This document shows, one piece after another, positions 19,421 to 30,163 of a DNA stretch of 64,000 nucleotides. Numbering within the stretch: the stretch's first letter is position 1; each line of letters begins with the position of its first letter. Below the pieces are notes generated by a model. The model ran no database searches. It saw only the letters and a list, made by a program, of their open reading frames with translations, and was not told the DNA's origin. Made by a program: the position numbers and the translations under genes. The DNA is from Variovorax sp. EL159 (GTDB lineage Bacteria; Pseudomonadota; Gammaproteobacteria; Burkholderiales; Burkholderiaceae_C), in the NCBI RefSeq assembly GCF_900100965.1, contig NZ_FMUJ01000001.1, positions 420,272 to 484,271 on the forward strand. The letters are read 5' to 3'.

Positions 19421-20957
19421 AGTTCTGCTGCCTGGGCGCCGCGGCTTTCCAGCTGCGGCTGATACGCCCGGCGCTGTCGATGCTCTCGAGGTGCACGTCG
19501 AAGCCCCAGAGCCTTGCGACGTGCTTCAGCACTTCTTCCGCGCCGTCGTGCAACGGCAGGTTGTTGCGTTGCGTATGACGCAGCGTCAGCGAGCGGTCGC
19601 CGCGCGTGGCCACGTTCCACACCTGGATGTCGGGCTCGCGGCTGCTGATGTCGTACTGGCGTGACAGCGACTCGCGCAGGGCGTGGTAGCCGCTGTCGTC
19701 GTGAATGGCCGACACCTCGAGTTCGGATTCGCTCTGGTAGTCGCGGATCGAGAACAGGCGAAAGTCGCGCATCGTCTTCGGGCTCAGGAACTGGCCGATG
19801 AAGCTCTCGTCCTTGAAGTTGCGCATGGCGTAGTCGAGCGTCTTGAGCCAGTCGCTGCCCGCGAAGTCGGGGAACCAGCGGCGGTCTTCCTCGGTCGGCT
19901 TCTCGCAGACGCGCCGCAGGTCGGTGTACATCGCGAAGCCCAGCGCATACGGGTTGATGCCGCTGTAGGCGCGGTGCCCGACCGGCGGCTGGAAGATCAC
20001 GCCCGTGTGCGAGCTGAGCCACTCCATCATGAAGCCGTCGGCGAGCTGGCCGCGGTCGTACATGGTGTTGAGCAGCGTGTAGTGCCAGAAGGTGGCCCAG
20101 CCTTCGTTCATGACCTGCGTCTGGCGCTGCGGATAGAAGTACTGCGCGATCTTGCGCACGATGCGCACCACCTCGCGTTGCCAGGGTTCGAGCAGCGCGG
20201 CGTTCTTCTCGATGAAGTAGAGCAGGTTCTCCTGGGGCTCTGGCGGAAAGCGCCGTCCGGCTTCGGATTCGGCGGCCTGCTCGGCGCGTCGCGGCAGCGT
20301 GCGCCAGAGGTCGTTGACCTGCTGCTGCATGTGGCGCTCGCGGTCCGCGCGCTGTGCGCTTTCCTGCGCCAGCGAGCGCTTCTGCGGACGGCGATAGCGG
20401 TCGACACCGTAGTTCATCAGCGCGTGGCAGGAGTCGAGCAGTTCCTCGACCGCATCGAGGCCGTGGCGCTCTTCGCACTCGGCGATGTAGTGCCGGGCGT
20501 AGACGAGGTAGTCGATGATGGACGACGCATCGGTCCACATCCGGAACAGGTAGTTGCCCTTGAAGAAGCTGTTGTGGCCATAGGCCGCGTGCGCGATCAC
20601 CAGGGCCTGCATGGCCATGGTGTTTTCTTCCATCAGGTAGGCGATGCACGGGTCGGAGTTGATGACGATCTCGTACGCCAGGCCCATGTGGCCGCGCTTG
20701 TAGTTCTTCTCGGTCGCGATGAACTGCTTGCCGTACGACCAGTGCCTGTAGATCATGGGCATGCCCACGCTGGCGTAGGCGTCCATCATCTGCTCGGCCG
20801 TGATCACTTCGAGCTGGTTCGGGTACACGTCCAGGCCGTAGCCCTTGGCGGTCTTGGCGATCTCGGTGTGGTAGGTCTCGATCAGCTCGAAGGTCCAGTC
20901 GGAGGGGCTGGGCAGGCGCTCCAGGACACGGTCGGGCGGAGGGCGGTCGGTGTTCAT
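19419..20957 (-). CDS. spoVR: SpoVR family protein
   Basis: A 512-residue cytosolic protein of the SpoVR/YcgB family (E. coli YcgB is 510). Conserved stretches include IYRHWSYGKQF, NSDPCIAYLMEENTM, GWATFWHY with HExxH-unrelated histidines, and INPYALGFAMYTD. Its biochemical role is not established; in Bacillus a homologue affects the spore cortex, and in enterobacteria it belongs to the stationary-phase set with YeaG and YeaH. The ATG overlaps the yeaH stop by 3 bp, so the three genes form a translationally coupled operon. Confidence 0.95.
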   Translation of the reverse strand: MNTDRPPPDRVLERLPSPSDWTFELIETYHTEIAKTAKGYGLDVYPNQLEVITAEQMMDAYASVGMPMIYRHWSYGKQFIATEKNYKRGHMGLAYEIVINSDPCIAYLMEENTMAMQALVIAHAAYGHNSFFKGNYLFRMWTDASSIIDYLVYARHYIAECEERHGLDAVEELLDSCHALMNYGVDRYRRPQKRSLAQESAQRADRERHMQQQVNDLWRTLPRRAEQAAESEAGRRFPPEPQENLLYFIEKNAALLEPWQREVVRIVRKIAQYFYPQRQTQVMNEGWATFWHYTLLNTMYDRGQLADGFMMEWLSSHTGVIFQPPVGHRAYSGINPYALGFAMYTDLRRVCEKPTEEDRRWFPDFAGSDWLKTLDYAMRNFKDESFIGQFLSPKTMRDFRLFSIRDYQSESELEVSAIHDDSGYHALRESLSRQYDISSREPDIQVWNVATRGDRSLTLRHTQRNNLPLHDGAEEVLKHVARLWGFDVHLESIDSAGRISRSWKAAAPRQQN

Positions 20958-22246
20958 GAGTTGACCCCTTCCTTCTTGAACAGGTCACGGAAGACCGGGT
21001 AGATGTCTTGCGCGTCGGACACCTTGCGCATCGCGAAGTTGGGCTGCACGCCTTCGAGCTGCTGGTACTCCTGCCACAGGTTCTGCTCGGTCTCGGCCAC
21101 CTGCACGTACGCGTAGTAGCGCACCACCGGCAGGATGTTGTCGACCAGCAGCTCGCGGCAGCGGCCGCTGTCCTGGTGCCAGTTGTCGCCGTCGCTGGCC
21201 TGCGCGCCGTAGACGTTCCATTCGCCGCTGGGGTAGCGCGCCTTGATGATCTCGTCCATCAGCACCAGCGCGCTTGACACCACCGTGCCGCCGGTTTCGG
21301 TGGCATGGAAGAACTCTTCTTCGGTCACTTCCTGTGCCTGCGTGTGATGGCGCAGGAACACGAGGTCGATTTTTTCGTAGTGCCGCGTGAGGAACATGTA
21401 CAGCAGCATGAAGAAGCGCTTGGCCATGTCCTTGCGCGCCTCGTCCATCGAACCCGACACGTCCATCAGGCAGAACATCACGGCCTTGGCACTGGGCACC
21501 GGCGTCTTCACGCGGTTGCGGTAGCGCAGGTCGATGGGGTCGATGTAGGGCACGTGCCGCATGGTGCGGCGCAGCTCGGCGATGCGCTCCTCGACCTCGT
21601 GGATCTCTTTCTGGACCAGCGCCGACGTCACCTGTGGATGCTGCTGGAGACGTTCGAGCTGCGCTTCGAGGCGCTTGAGTTCCTTGCGCGGTTCGCCGCC
21701 GAGCGCAATGCGGCGTGCCAGCGCCCCGCGCATCGAGCGCACCACGTGCAGGTTGTTGGGCGAGCCGTCGCTCGTGAAGCCGGCGCGATGGCTCTTCCAC
21801 TCGGGCACGTCGGCGATCTGCGTGCGGATGAGGTGCGGCAGCGCGAGGTCGTCGAAGAACACGCGCATGAATTCTTCGCGCGTGAGGTGAAAGACGAAGT
21901 CGTCCTCGCCTTCGCCGCTGTCGCTGGCCTCGCCGCTGCCGGAACCACCGCCCGCGCCGCCTTCGGGGCGCTTGATGCGGTCGCCCTTCAGGTACTCCTG
22001 GTTGCCCGGATGCACGTACTCGCGGTCACCGCCACGGGCGTGGCCGAACACCGGTTCGGACACATCGTGGCGCGGCAGGGTCACGTCTTCGCCTTGCTCC
22101 AGTTCGCGGATGTTGCGGCCGCTGACGGCGCGCCTCACCGCTTCCTGGATCTGTCCCTTGTAGCGCCGAAGGAAGCGCTCGCGGTTGCCAATGGACTTGT
22201 TCTTGCCCGATAGCCGGCGGTCGATGATCTGCTGCAGGATGGCCAC
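20954..22246 (-). CDS. yeaH: YeaH/YhbH family (DUF444) protein with von Willebrand-type domain
   Basis: A 430-residue protein matching the length and segments of E. coli YeaH: IDRRLSGKNKSIGNRERFLRRYK at the start, SEPVFGHARGG, a Gly/Ser-rich linker, then a C-terminal vWA-like domain with the metal-site motif DVSGSMDE and ASDGDNW. The start is placed at GTG 22246: an AAGGAG lies 13 bases upstream and the family N-terminus begins here, although the frame is open further upstream. It acts with the PrkA kinase in stress signalling in relatives; the precise function is unknown. Confidence 0.93.
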   Translation of the reverse strand: MAILQQIIDRRLSGKNKSIGNRERFLRRYKGQIQEAVRRAVSGRNIRELEQGEDVTLPRHDVSEPVFGHARGGDREYVHPGNQEYLKGDRIKRPEGGAGGGSGSGEASDSGEGEDDFVFHLTREEFMRVFFDDLALPHLIRTQIADVPEWKSHRAGFTSDGSPNNLHVVRSMRGALARRIALGGEPRKELKRLEAQLERLQQHPQVTSALVQKEIHEVEERIAELRRTMRHVPYIDPIDLRYRNRVKTPVPSAKAVMFCLMDVSGSMDEARKDMAKRFFMLLYMFLTRHYEKIDLVFLRHHTQAQEVTEEEFFHATETGGTVVSSALVLMDEIIKARYPSGEWNVYGAQASDGDNWHQDSGRCRELLVDNILPVVRYYAYVQVAETEQNLWQEYQQLEGVQPNFAMRKVSDAQDIYPVFRDLFKKEGVNS

Positions 22247-22293
22247 GATGGTTTCAAAGCTCCTTGCAAAAGAGGACGAACGAAGGGTCGTCG

Positions 22294-24216
22294 TTATGAA
22301 CTCTTGCGCACGCGCAGGTACCACTCGCACAGCAGGCGAACCTGCTTGGCCGTATAGCCTTTCTCGACCATGCGGGTCACGAAGTCTTCGTGCTTCTTCT
22401 GCTCGTCGGCGCTGCTCTTGGTGTTGAAGCTGATCACCGGCAGGAGCTCTTCGGTGTTGGAGAACATCTTCTTCTCGATCACCGCGCGCAGCTTTTCGTA
22501 GCTGGTCCACGCCGGGTTGCGCCCCGCGTTGCCGGCCCGTGCGCGCAGCACGAAGTTGACGATCTCGTTGCGGAAGTCCTTCGGGTTGCCGATGCCGGCA
22601 GGCCGCTCGATCTTCTCGAGTTCGGCATTGAGCGATGCGCGGTCGAAGACTTCACCGGTGTCCACGTCGCGGAACTCCTGGTCCTGGATCCAGTAGTCGG
22701 CGTAGGTCACGTAGCGGTCGAAGATGTTCTGGCCGTACTCGCTGTAGCTCTCCAGGTAGGCGGTCTGGATTTCCTTGCCGATGAACTCGGCATAGCGCGG
22801 CGCCAGCAGTTCCTTGATGTAGCTGATGTACTTCTGCTCGATCTCGGGCGGGAACTGCTCGCGCTCGATCTGCTGCTCGAGCACATACATCAGGTGCACC
22901 GGGTTGGCGGCAACTTCGGAGCTGTCGAAGTTGAAGACCTTCGAGATGATCTTGAAGGCGAAGCGCGTCGAGACGCCGCTCATGCCTTCGTCGACGCCCG
23001 CGTAGTCGCGGTACTCCTGGATCGACTTGGCCTTGGGGTCGGTGTCCTTCAGGCTCTCGCCGTCGTACACCTGCATCTTGCTGAAGGTGCTGGAGTTCTC
23101 GGGCTCCTTCAGGCGCGTGAGCACCGAGAGCTGGGCCATCATGCGCAGCGTGCCGGGGGCGCAGGGCGCCTGGGCCAGCGACGAGTTGCGCACGAGCTTC
23201 TCGTAGATCTTGATTTCTTCCGAGGCGCGCAGGCAGTAGGGCACCTTGACGATGTAGATCCGGTCGAGGAACGCTTCGTTGTTCTTGTTGTTGCGGAAGG
23301 CCTTCCACTCGCTCTCGTTGCTGTGCGCCAGCACGATGCCATCGAAGGGAATGGCGCCGAAGCCTTCGGTGCCCTTGAAGTTGCTTTCCTGCGTGGCGGT
23401 CAGCAACGGGTGCAGCACCTTGATCGGCGCCTTGAACATTTCCACGAATTCCAGCAGGCCTTGGTTGGCCAGGCACAGGCCGCCGGAGTAGGCGTAGGCG
23501 TCCGGGTCGTCCTGGGCATAGGTCTCCAGCTTGCGGATGTCGACCTTGCCGACCAGCGAAGAGATGTCCTGGTTGTTCTCGTCGCCCGGCTCGGTCTTGG
23601 CGACCGCGATCTGCCGCAGCACCGAGGGGTAGCGCTTGACCACCTTGAACTGGCGGATGTCGCCACCGTATTCCTCGAGCCGCTTGACGGCCCAGGGCGA
23701 GAGAATCCGATTCAGGTAGCGACGGGGGATGCTGTATTCCTTTTCAAGGATCTCGCCGTCTTCGATGGTGTCGAACAGGCCCAGGGGCGATTCGTTCACC
23801 GGCGAGCCCTGGATGGCATAGAAGGGCACGCGCTCCATGAGCTGCTTCAGGCGCTCGGCGATGGAGCTCTTGCCGCCGCCGACGGGGCCCAGCAGGTAAA
23901 GGATCTGTTTCTTTTCTTCCAGTCCCTGCGCGGCATGGCGGAAATACGAGACCACCTGTTCTATGGCGTCTTCCATGCCATAAAACTCCTTGAACGCCGG
24001 GTAGATCTTGATGACCTTGTTCGCGAAGATGCGCGACAGCCGGGGATCGTTGCGCGTATCGACCAGCTCCGGCTCGCCAATGGCCTTCAGCATCCGCTCG
24101 GAGGCGGTGGCATAGGCCGAAGGATCGCGCTTGCAGGTGTCAAGGTAGTCCTGCAGCGAGATGACTTCCTCGCGAGTGCGCTCGTAGCGGGCGGCAAAGT
24201 TGCTGATCACATCCAT
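22294..24216 (-). CDS. prkA: PrkA family serine protein kinase
   Basis: A 640-residue AAA-like kinase (E. coli YeaG 644). Walker A is GPVGGGKSS at residues 110-118. The C-terminal PrkA domain starts after the AAA region (EIKIYEKLVRNSSL onward). Relatives phosphorylate protein substrates and modulate stationary-phase and nitrogen-stress responses. Start chosen at ATG 24216: GGAGG is 7 bases upstream, whereas the GTG at 24222 would be 1 base from it. First gene of prkA-yeaH-spoVR, with a long AT-rich leader region upstream. Confidence 0.96.
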   Translation of the reverse strand: MDVISNFAARYERTREEVISLQDYLDTCKRDPSAYATASERMLKAIGEPELVDTRNDPRLSRIFANKVIKIYPAFKEFYGMEDAIEQVVSYFRHAAQGLEEKKQILYLLGPVGGGKSSIAERLKQLMERVPFYAIQGSPVNESPLGLFDTIEDGEILEKEYSIPRRYLNRILSPWAVKRLEEYGGDIRQFKVVKRYPSVLRQIAVAKTEPGDENNQDISSLVGKVDIRKLETYAQDDPDAYAYSGGLCLANQGLLEFVEMFKAPIKVLHPLLTATQESNFKGTEGFGAIPFDGIVLAHSNESEWKAFRNNKNNEAFLDRIYIVKVPYCLRASEEIKIYEKLVRNSSLAQAPCAPGTLRMMAQLSVLTRLKEPENSSTFSKMQVYDGESLKDTDPKAKSIQEYRDYAGVDEGMSGVSTRFAFKIISKVFNFDSSEVAANPVHLMYVLEQQIEREQFPPEIEQKYISYIKELLAPRYAEFIGKEIQTAYLESYSEYGQNIFDRYVTYADYWIQDQEFRDVDTGEVFDRASLNAELEKIERPAGIGNPKDFRNEIVNFVLRARAGNAGRNPAWTSYEKLRAVIEKKMFSNTEELLPVISFNTKSSADEQKKHEDFVTRMVEKGYTAKQVRLLCEWYLRVRKSS

Positions 24217-24413
24217 GGTCACGCCTCCATCAGGTCAGTGGGCTTTTGGCCCCGGAGCCTGCAGCAAAGGCAATGCGCGCCATTTAAAAGGTGTGCCCGC
24301 CTCCGCTGCCTGCGGTGGAAAACTCCCCTACAACAATCTGCTAACAATCAGCATAAAGCAAAGATTGAACCCGGCAAATCATTTCATAAATCAGAACCAC
24401 ACCAACAAGTAAA

Positions 24414-24434
24414 GTTCCTCGAAAAAAGAGGAAC
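24414..24434. repeat. Hairpin in prkA upstream region
   Basis: Perfect 7-base arms GTTCCTC and GAGGAAC enclose an A-rich 7-base loop. It lies about 200 bp upstream of prkA. No U-run follows on either strand. Candidate protein site or RNA structure. Confidence 0.5.
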
Positions 24435-24550
24435 TACTATTCAATTTTCAGTTAAATTCAAGGGCTCGCTTTCTTAATTATCTCCGGGTGAAAACACCTA
24501 TACCGAATGGCCATCAGCCGCTTTTCGGTTTTCCCCGAGAAAGCACCGCC

Positions 24551-24572
24551 TATTGAGCCTCCGGGCTCAATA
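24551..24572. repeat. Strong 9-bp hairpin in prkA upstream region
   Basis: Perfect arms TATTGAGCC and GGCTCAATA with a 4-base TCCG loop, a stable stem-loop on either strand. No U-tract follows, so termination is unlikely. It could be part of a structured leader or small RNA. Confidence 0.55.
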
Positions 24573-24586
24573 AAACGGCCTCTCCC

Positions 24587-24622
24587 TGCAATAACGTGTG
24601 ATCCGCCGTTTGGTTTATTGCA
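24587..24622. repeat. Spaced inverted repeat in prkA upstream region
   Basis: Perfect 8-base arms TGCAATAA and TTATTGCA, 20 bp apart, next to an A-rich run. The spacing (two turns between arms) suits a dimeric DNA-binding protein. Confidence 0.45.
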
Positions 24623-25019
24623 CACCAAAAAAAAATATAAAAGCAATCCCCGCGCCACTTTTTGAGAAGGCGCTTGCGCGTGTTGGCGTGGGAAAGAAGC
24701 GTGGGCGCCGGTCGGCGTGTTCCGCATGGGTGCGAGAAGCACCTTCTGTGTGCTTGAAGCCGGCTCGGTGGCCGGTGGCACGCACCATTTCGATGAGGCC
24801 GGCGCCTCGGGTCGGCGTGAAGCAGCCGGAGGTCGATGTGAAGTCTGCGGCCAAGAGTTGCGTGCCTGGCACTGCGTGGCAGACGAAGAAATGGCGCGAC
24901 CCCCGCGTGGCAACTGGATGAACGTGGGGGCGAGACCCTTGAACGGGCCTTGCACTTCCTTGGTGCGCGTTAGCGCAATGATTTCCTGCGGCTCATGGCC
25001 GCAGGAGTCGGCCAGTTCT

Positions 25020-26159
25020 TCAGCTGAAGAATTCTTTCGCCTTGTCGAACCAGCCCTTGTCGGTCGGGCTGTGCTTGTCGCCACCCTTCTTGAGCGATTC
25101 GTCGAGCTCCTTCAGCACCTTGCGCTGGTGCTCGGTGAGCTTCACCGGCGTCTCGACGCGCACGTGGCAGTACAGGTCACCCGGGTAGCTCGAGTTCACG
25201 CCCTTGATGCCCTTGCCGCGCAGCCGGAACTGCTTGCCGCTCTGCGTACCCTCGGGAATGTCGATGGCTGCTGCGCCCTTGAGCGTCGGCACGTTGATCT
25301 CGCCGCCGAGCGCCGCCGTCGTCATGCTGACCGGCACCACGCAGTGCAGGTTGTCCCCGTCGCGCTCGAAGATGTCGTGCTTCTTGAGCCGCACTTCGAT
25401 GTACAGGTCGCCCGGAGGGCCGCCGTTGACACCCGGCTCGCCGTTGCCGGTGACGCGCATGCGCTGGCCGTCGTCGATGCCCGCGCGGATCTTCACTTCG
25501 AGCGTCTTGTTGCGCTTGATCTTGCCTTGGCCGTGGCACGCGGTGCAGGGCTCGGGAATGATCTTGCCGCTGCCGTGGCAAGTGGGGCAGGTCTGCTGCA
25601 CGCTGAAGAAGCCCTGGCGCATCTGCACGGCGCCGGCGCCATGGCAGGTGGTGCAGGTGATGGGCTTGGTACCGGGCTTGGCGCCCGAGCCGTGGCAGGT
25701 CTCGCACTCGTCCCAGGTGGGGATGCGGATCTCGGTGGTCTTGCCTTCGGCGGCTTCTTCCAGCGTGATCTCCATGGCGTAGCTCAGGTCGCTGCCGCGG
25801 AACACCTGGCGGCCGCTGCTGGTGCGGCCGCGGCCGCCACCACCGAACACGTCGCCGAAGATGTCGCCGAAAGCCTCGGCGAAACCGCCGAAGCCTTCCG
25901 CACCCGGACCGCCGCGCATGTTGGGGTCGACGCCTGCGTGGCCGTACTGGTCATAGGCCGCACGCTTCTGGCCGTCCGACAGCATTTCGTAGGCTTCCTT
26001 CACCTCCTTGAACTTGGCCTCGGCCTCCTTCGAGGTGTCGCCGTGGTTGCGGTCGGGGTGGTGCTTCATCGCGAGCTTGCGATAAGCCTTCTTGATTTCT
26101 TCCTCGCTCGCGTTCTTGGGGACGCCGAGGGTTTCGTAATAGTCGCGTTTGGTGGCCAT
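25020..26159 (-). CDS. dnaJ: Chaperone DnaJ
   Basis: A 379-residue type I J-protein and co-chaperone of DnaK. In order: J domain with the HPD motif (residues 1-70), Gly/Phe-rich linker (about 75-115), four CxxCxGxG zinc repeats ([32 protein letters not shown]), and the C-terminal substrate-binding domains. Length is normal. It is the third gene of the leftward heat-shock operon, separated from dnaK by 108 bp that contain a strong hairpin. Confidence 0.98.
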   Translation of the reverse strand: MATKRDYYETLGVPKNASEEEIKKAYRKLAMKHHPDRNHGDTSKEAEAKFKEVKEAYEMLSDGQKRAAYDQYGHAGVDPNMRGGPGAEGFGGFAEAFGDIFGDVFGGGGRGRTSSGRQVFRGSDLSYAMEITLEEAAEGKTTEIRIPTWDECETCHGSGAKPGTKPITCTTCHGAGAVQMRQGFFSVQQTCPTCHGSGKIIPEPCTACHGQGKIKRNKTLEVKIRAGIDDGQRMRVTGNGEPGVNGGPPGDLYIEVRLKKHDIFERDGDNLHCVVPVSMTTAALGGEINVPTLKGAAAIDIPEGTQSGKQFRLRGKGIKGVNSSYPGDLYCHVRVETPVKLTEHQRKVLKELDESLKKGGDKHSPTDKGWFDKAKEFFS

Positions 26160-26216
26160 GGCAGGTCGATCGGGAGATCAGGGGAGCAGCGGGAACTCGG
26201 GTGACTTGAAGCGAGA

Positions 26217-26250
26217 AAGGCTGGAGCACCCCGTGAGGTGATCCAGCCTT
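26217..26250 (-). terminator. Hairpin between dnaK and dnaJ, possible attenuator
   Basis: Perfect 9-base arms AAGGCTGGA and TCCAGCCTT enclose a 16-base middle that can form a further CACC/GGTG stem. On the minus strand it is followed by TCTC rather than a real U-run. It probably acts as a partial terminator or a stabiliser of dnaK mRNA, lowering dnaJ relative to dnaK. Confidence 0.5.
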
Positions 26251-26267
26251 GCTCAAGGGACTGAAGA

Positions 26268-28205
<1,938 letters not shown>

Positions 28206-28323
28206 GTTCTTTACTCCTGAAAGCCTGAAAAATATGTTGTTATGAACTTGTGGATAACCCAGCGCGATTCAAGGGATGAAGCGGGGATTTCCTGTGGGAA
28301 TCTTGTGTGCCGATGCGAGCCGG

Positions 28324-28896
28324 TTACTTCGGTGCGCTGACCGTGACCAGCGCCGGGCGCAGCACGCGGTCGTTGATGGTGTAGCCCTTCTGGAGCACGG
28401 TCACCACGGTGTTCGGTTCCTGGTCGGCGGGCACCACCGAGATGGCCTGGTGCTGGTGCGGGTCGAACTTGGTGCCGGGGGCCGGGGCCACTTCGATCAC
28501 TTTGTTGCGTTCGAGCGCGCTCTTGAGCTGGCGCAGCGTGGCTTCGGCGCCTTCGCGGATCTGCTCCGGCGTGGCGTCCTTGATGGCCAGGCCGGCTTCG
28601 AGGCTGTCGGTCACCGGCAGCAGGCTCTCGGCAAACGCTTCGACAGCGAACTTGCGGGCCTTGGTGATCTCGTCGTCGGCGCGGCGGCGGGCGTTCTGCA
28701 CGTCGGCCTGGGCACGCAGGTACTGGTCGGCCAGTTCGGCGTTCTTGGTCTGAAGGGCAGCGAGTTCGCCTTGGGCTTGCGCCAGGGCGGCGACGGCATC
28801 GGCTTCGTTGGCGGCTTGCGCGGCCTCCAGTTCTTCGGGGCTGGGCTCGCCTTGCAGCATTTGCGAATTCTGTGCGGATTGTTGCGGGTCAGACAT
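28324..28896 (-). CDS. grpE: Nucleotide exchange factor GrpE
   Basis: A 190-residue GrpE. It has an acidic, disordered N-terminus, a long coiled-coil helix (about 50-110, [24 protein letters not shown], containing the family pattern), and a C-terminal beta domain with the signature [20 protein letters not shown]. It opens ADP-bound DnaK for nucleotide exchange. First gene of grpE-dnaK-dnaJ, 48 bp downstream of a near-consensus sigma-32 promoter. Confidence 0.97.
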   Translation of the reverse strand: MSDPQQSAQNSQMLQGEPSPEELEAAQAANEADAVAALAQAQGELAALQTKNAELADQYLRAQADVQNARRRADDEITKARKFAVEAFAESLLPVTDSLEAGLAIKDATPEQIREGAEATLRQLKSALERNKVIEVAPAPGTKFDPHQHQAISVVPADQEPNTVVTVLQKGYTINDRVLRPALVTVSAPK

Positions 28897-28944
28897 TTTT
28901 CAAAGAACCGGCGTGATGCCGGAAAACAAACGATAGCCAGCCAC

Positions 28945-28970
28945 ATGGGGCTGTCCAAAGGCATTTCAAG
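28945..28970 (-). promoter_or_regulatory. Sigma-32 heat-shock promoter for grpE-dnaK-dnaJ
   Basis: On the minus strand CTTGAAA (28970-28964) is followed after 13 bases by CCCCAT (28950-28945), an almost perfect match to the sigma-32 -35/-10 pattern. Transcription should begin about 40 bases before the grpE ATG. Confidence 0.88.
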
Positions 28971-28972
28971 CG

Positions 28973-28997
28973 AAAAAATGCGGCCGAAAGGGCCGCA
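28973..28997 (-). terminator. Intrinsic terminator after the FKBP gene
   Basis: On the minus strand a 7-bp stem TGCGGCC/GGCCGCA with a 5-base loop is followed directly by six T. It ends the upstream FKBP transcript and insulates the heat-shock promoter, which starts 3 bp further on. Confidence 0.85.
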
Positions 28998-29039
28998 GGA
29001 GGGCCAAAAACCGATGTTTTCAGACAGAGGCACAGCGAA

Positions 29040-29112
29040 ACCGGCTTTGCCGGGCCGCTGGTGCAGCCCCCAATGAGCGACACGATGTGTGCCGCCGCTT
29101 GGGGGCGAGCCC
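29040..29112. repeat. Dispersed GC-rich intergenic repeat, copy 1
   Basis: Read on the minus strand it contains GGCTCGCCCCCA, then ATCGTGTCGCT, TTGGGGGCT and GGCCCGGCAAAGCCGG. The same blocks in the same order occur at 63614-63712. It lies between the FKBP stop and its terminator. REP-like, function unknown. Confidence 0.6.
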
Positions 29113-29115
29113 GGA

Positions 29116-29466
29116 TCAGTGCGCGTCGAGCAGCTCGACGTCGAACTTCAGCGTGGCGTTCGGCGGGATCACGCCGCCGGCGCCGCGGGCGCCATAGCCC
29201 AGCGATGCGGGAATGATCAGCGTGCGCTGGCCGCCGATCTTCATGCCGGCCACGCCTTCGTCCCAGCCCTTGATGACCTGGCCGGCGCCCAGCGAGAAAG
29301 CGAAGGGGTCGTTGCGGTCGCGGCTCGAATCGAACTTGGCGCCTTGCACGCCGTCGTTGTAGAGCCAGCCGGTGTAGTGCACGTGCACGTGCTGGCCAGC
29401 CTTGGCTTCGGTGCCGGTGCCGACGGTGGTGTCTTCGTACTGCAGGCCGGAGGGGGTGGTAGGCAT
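29116..29466 (-). CDS. FKBP-type peptidyl-prolyl isomerase
   Basis: A 116-residue single FKBP domain without signal peptide, so cytosolic. Typical segments: VHVHYTGWLYNDG, KFDSSRDRNDPFAFSLG, QVIKGWDEGVAGMKIGGQR, IIPASLGYGARG and IPPNATLKFDVELLD, which include the aromatic residues of the FK506/proline pocket. Catalyses cis-trans isomerisation of proline bonds. Monocistronic, with its own terminator downstream. Confidence 0.95.
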   Translation of the reverse strand: MPTTPSGLQYEDTTVGTGTEAKAGQHVHVHYTGWLYNDGVQGAKFDSSRDRNDPFAFSLGAGQVIKGWDEGVAGMKIGGQRTLIIPASLGYGARGAGGVIPPNATLKFDVELLDAH

Positions 29467-29551
29467 CTTGAAACGCTCCTTGCGTCGATGTGAGAAGAAT
29501 GGATCGAAGGCGCGGAGTTTACCGAGGCCGGGCGGGGCGGCCTGCCGGTGG

Positions 29552-29986
29552 TCAGCTGGTGCTGGTGTCGTCGGTGGGCGGCGCGGCGGGAACCGCAGGC
29601 GCCGTCACTGCGGCGGCAGGTGCCGGCGTCGGGGCCGCAGCCGCAGCGGGCGCGGTGGCTGGCGCAGCGGCAGGGGCTGCCGCCTTCTTGGCCTGGCCCA
29701 GCTGCCACTTGCCGGCAAAGGCCTGCAGGTCGGACAGCCGCTTGAGCAGGTCCTGCCCGCTGAGCGTGAGGCAGTAGCCGTCGCTGCCATGGCTCACGAT
29801 GCCGGCCTCGCGAAGCTCCTTGATGCGGGTGTTGAGCGTGTTGGGAGTGATGCCGCCCACGCTGTCCTGCAGCAGCCGGAAGGTTTGGGCGTGGCCGTCG
29901 CGCAGGGCCCAGAGCACACGGAGCGCATAACGGGCCTCGAGCAGTGCGAGCAACTGGCTGACGGCTGCGTTTTCCTTGGTACTCAT
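29552..29986 (-). CDS. HxlR-type winged-helix regulator with Ala/Pro-rich tail
   Basis: A 144-residue protein. Residues 5-95 form an HxlR/MarR-like winged helix (YALRVLWALRDG, TFRLLQDSVGGITPNTLNTRIKEL, GIVSHGSDGYCLTLSG). The last 50 residues are almost only Ala, Pro and Thr and are probably disordered. The conserved N-terminal Cys of many HxlR sensors is absent. Of three nearby ATGs, the one at 29986 is 9 bases from GAGGAG and was chosen. Targets unknown. Confidence 0.78.
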   Translation of the reverse strand: MSTKENAAVSQLLALLEARYALRVLWALRDGHAQTFRLLQDSVGGITPNTLNTRIKELREAGIVSHGSDGYCLTLSGQDLLKRLSDLQAFAGKWQLGQAKKAAAPAAAPATAPAAAAAPTPAPAAAVTAPAVPAAPPTDDTSTS

Positions 29987-30163
29987 CGACATCATCTCCT
30001 CGAAGCTGGGCGGGCCAGCGGCCTTGTGGACAGGGCCGATGTCGCGCGCTCTTGTGTTTGGTTATGGACCGCCTTGCTGGCCGGCGACTATAGCGCAAGG
30101 ATCAGGATGCTACTAGTTTTATAGCTGTAGGGTCACGCTGGATGCGGGTTGTGAGACAAAGCC

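Larger units (their letters stand above)
24217..25019. other. 803 bp non-coding, AT-rich regulatory region upstream of prkA
   Basis: No convincing gene: the open frames here lack family sequence and a ribosome site. About 24300-24660 is clearly richer in A and T than the rest of the window, with runs such as nine A at 24628. It holds three inverted repeats annotated separately. It must contain the dnaJ transcript end and the prkA operon promoter. Length and composition suggest multiple regulatory inputs, a small RNA or a protein-binding region. Confidence 0.6.

Noticed and set aside
24458..25084. Open frames of 60-200 codons in the AT-rich region upstream of prkA.
   Set aside because: They cross hairpins, have no ribosome site and no recognisable domain; one overlaps dnaJ in antisense.
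28206..28323. A second sigma-32 promoter between grpE and dnaK (CCCTTGAA box).
   Set aside because: The -35-like box is good but no convincing CCCCAT-like -10 follows at the right distance.
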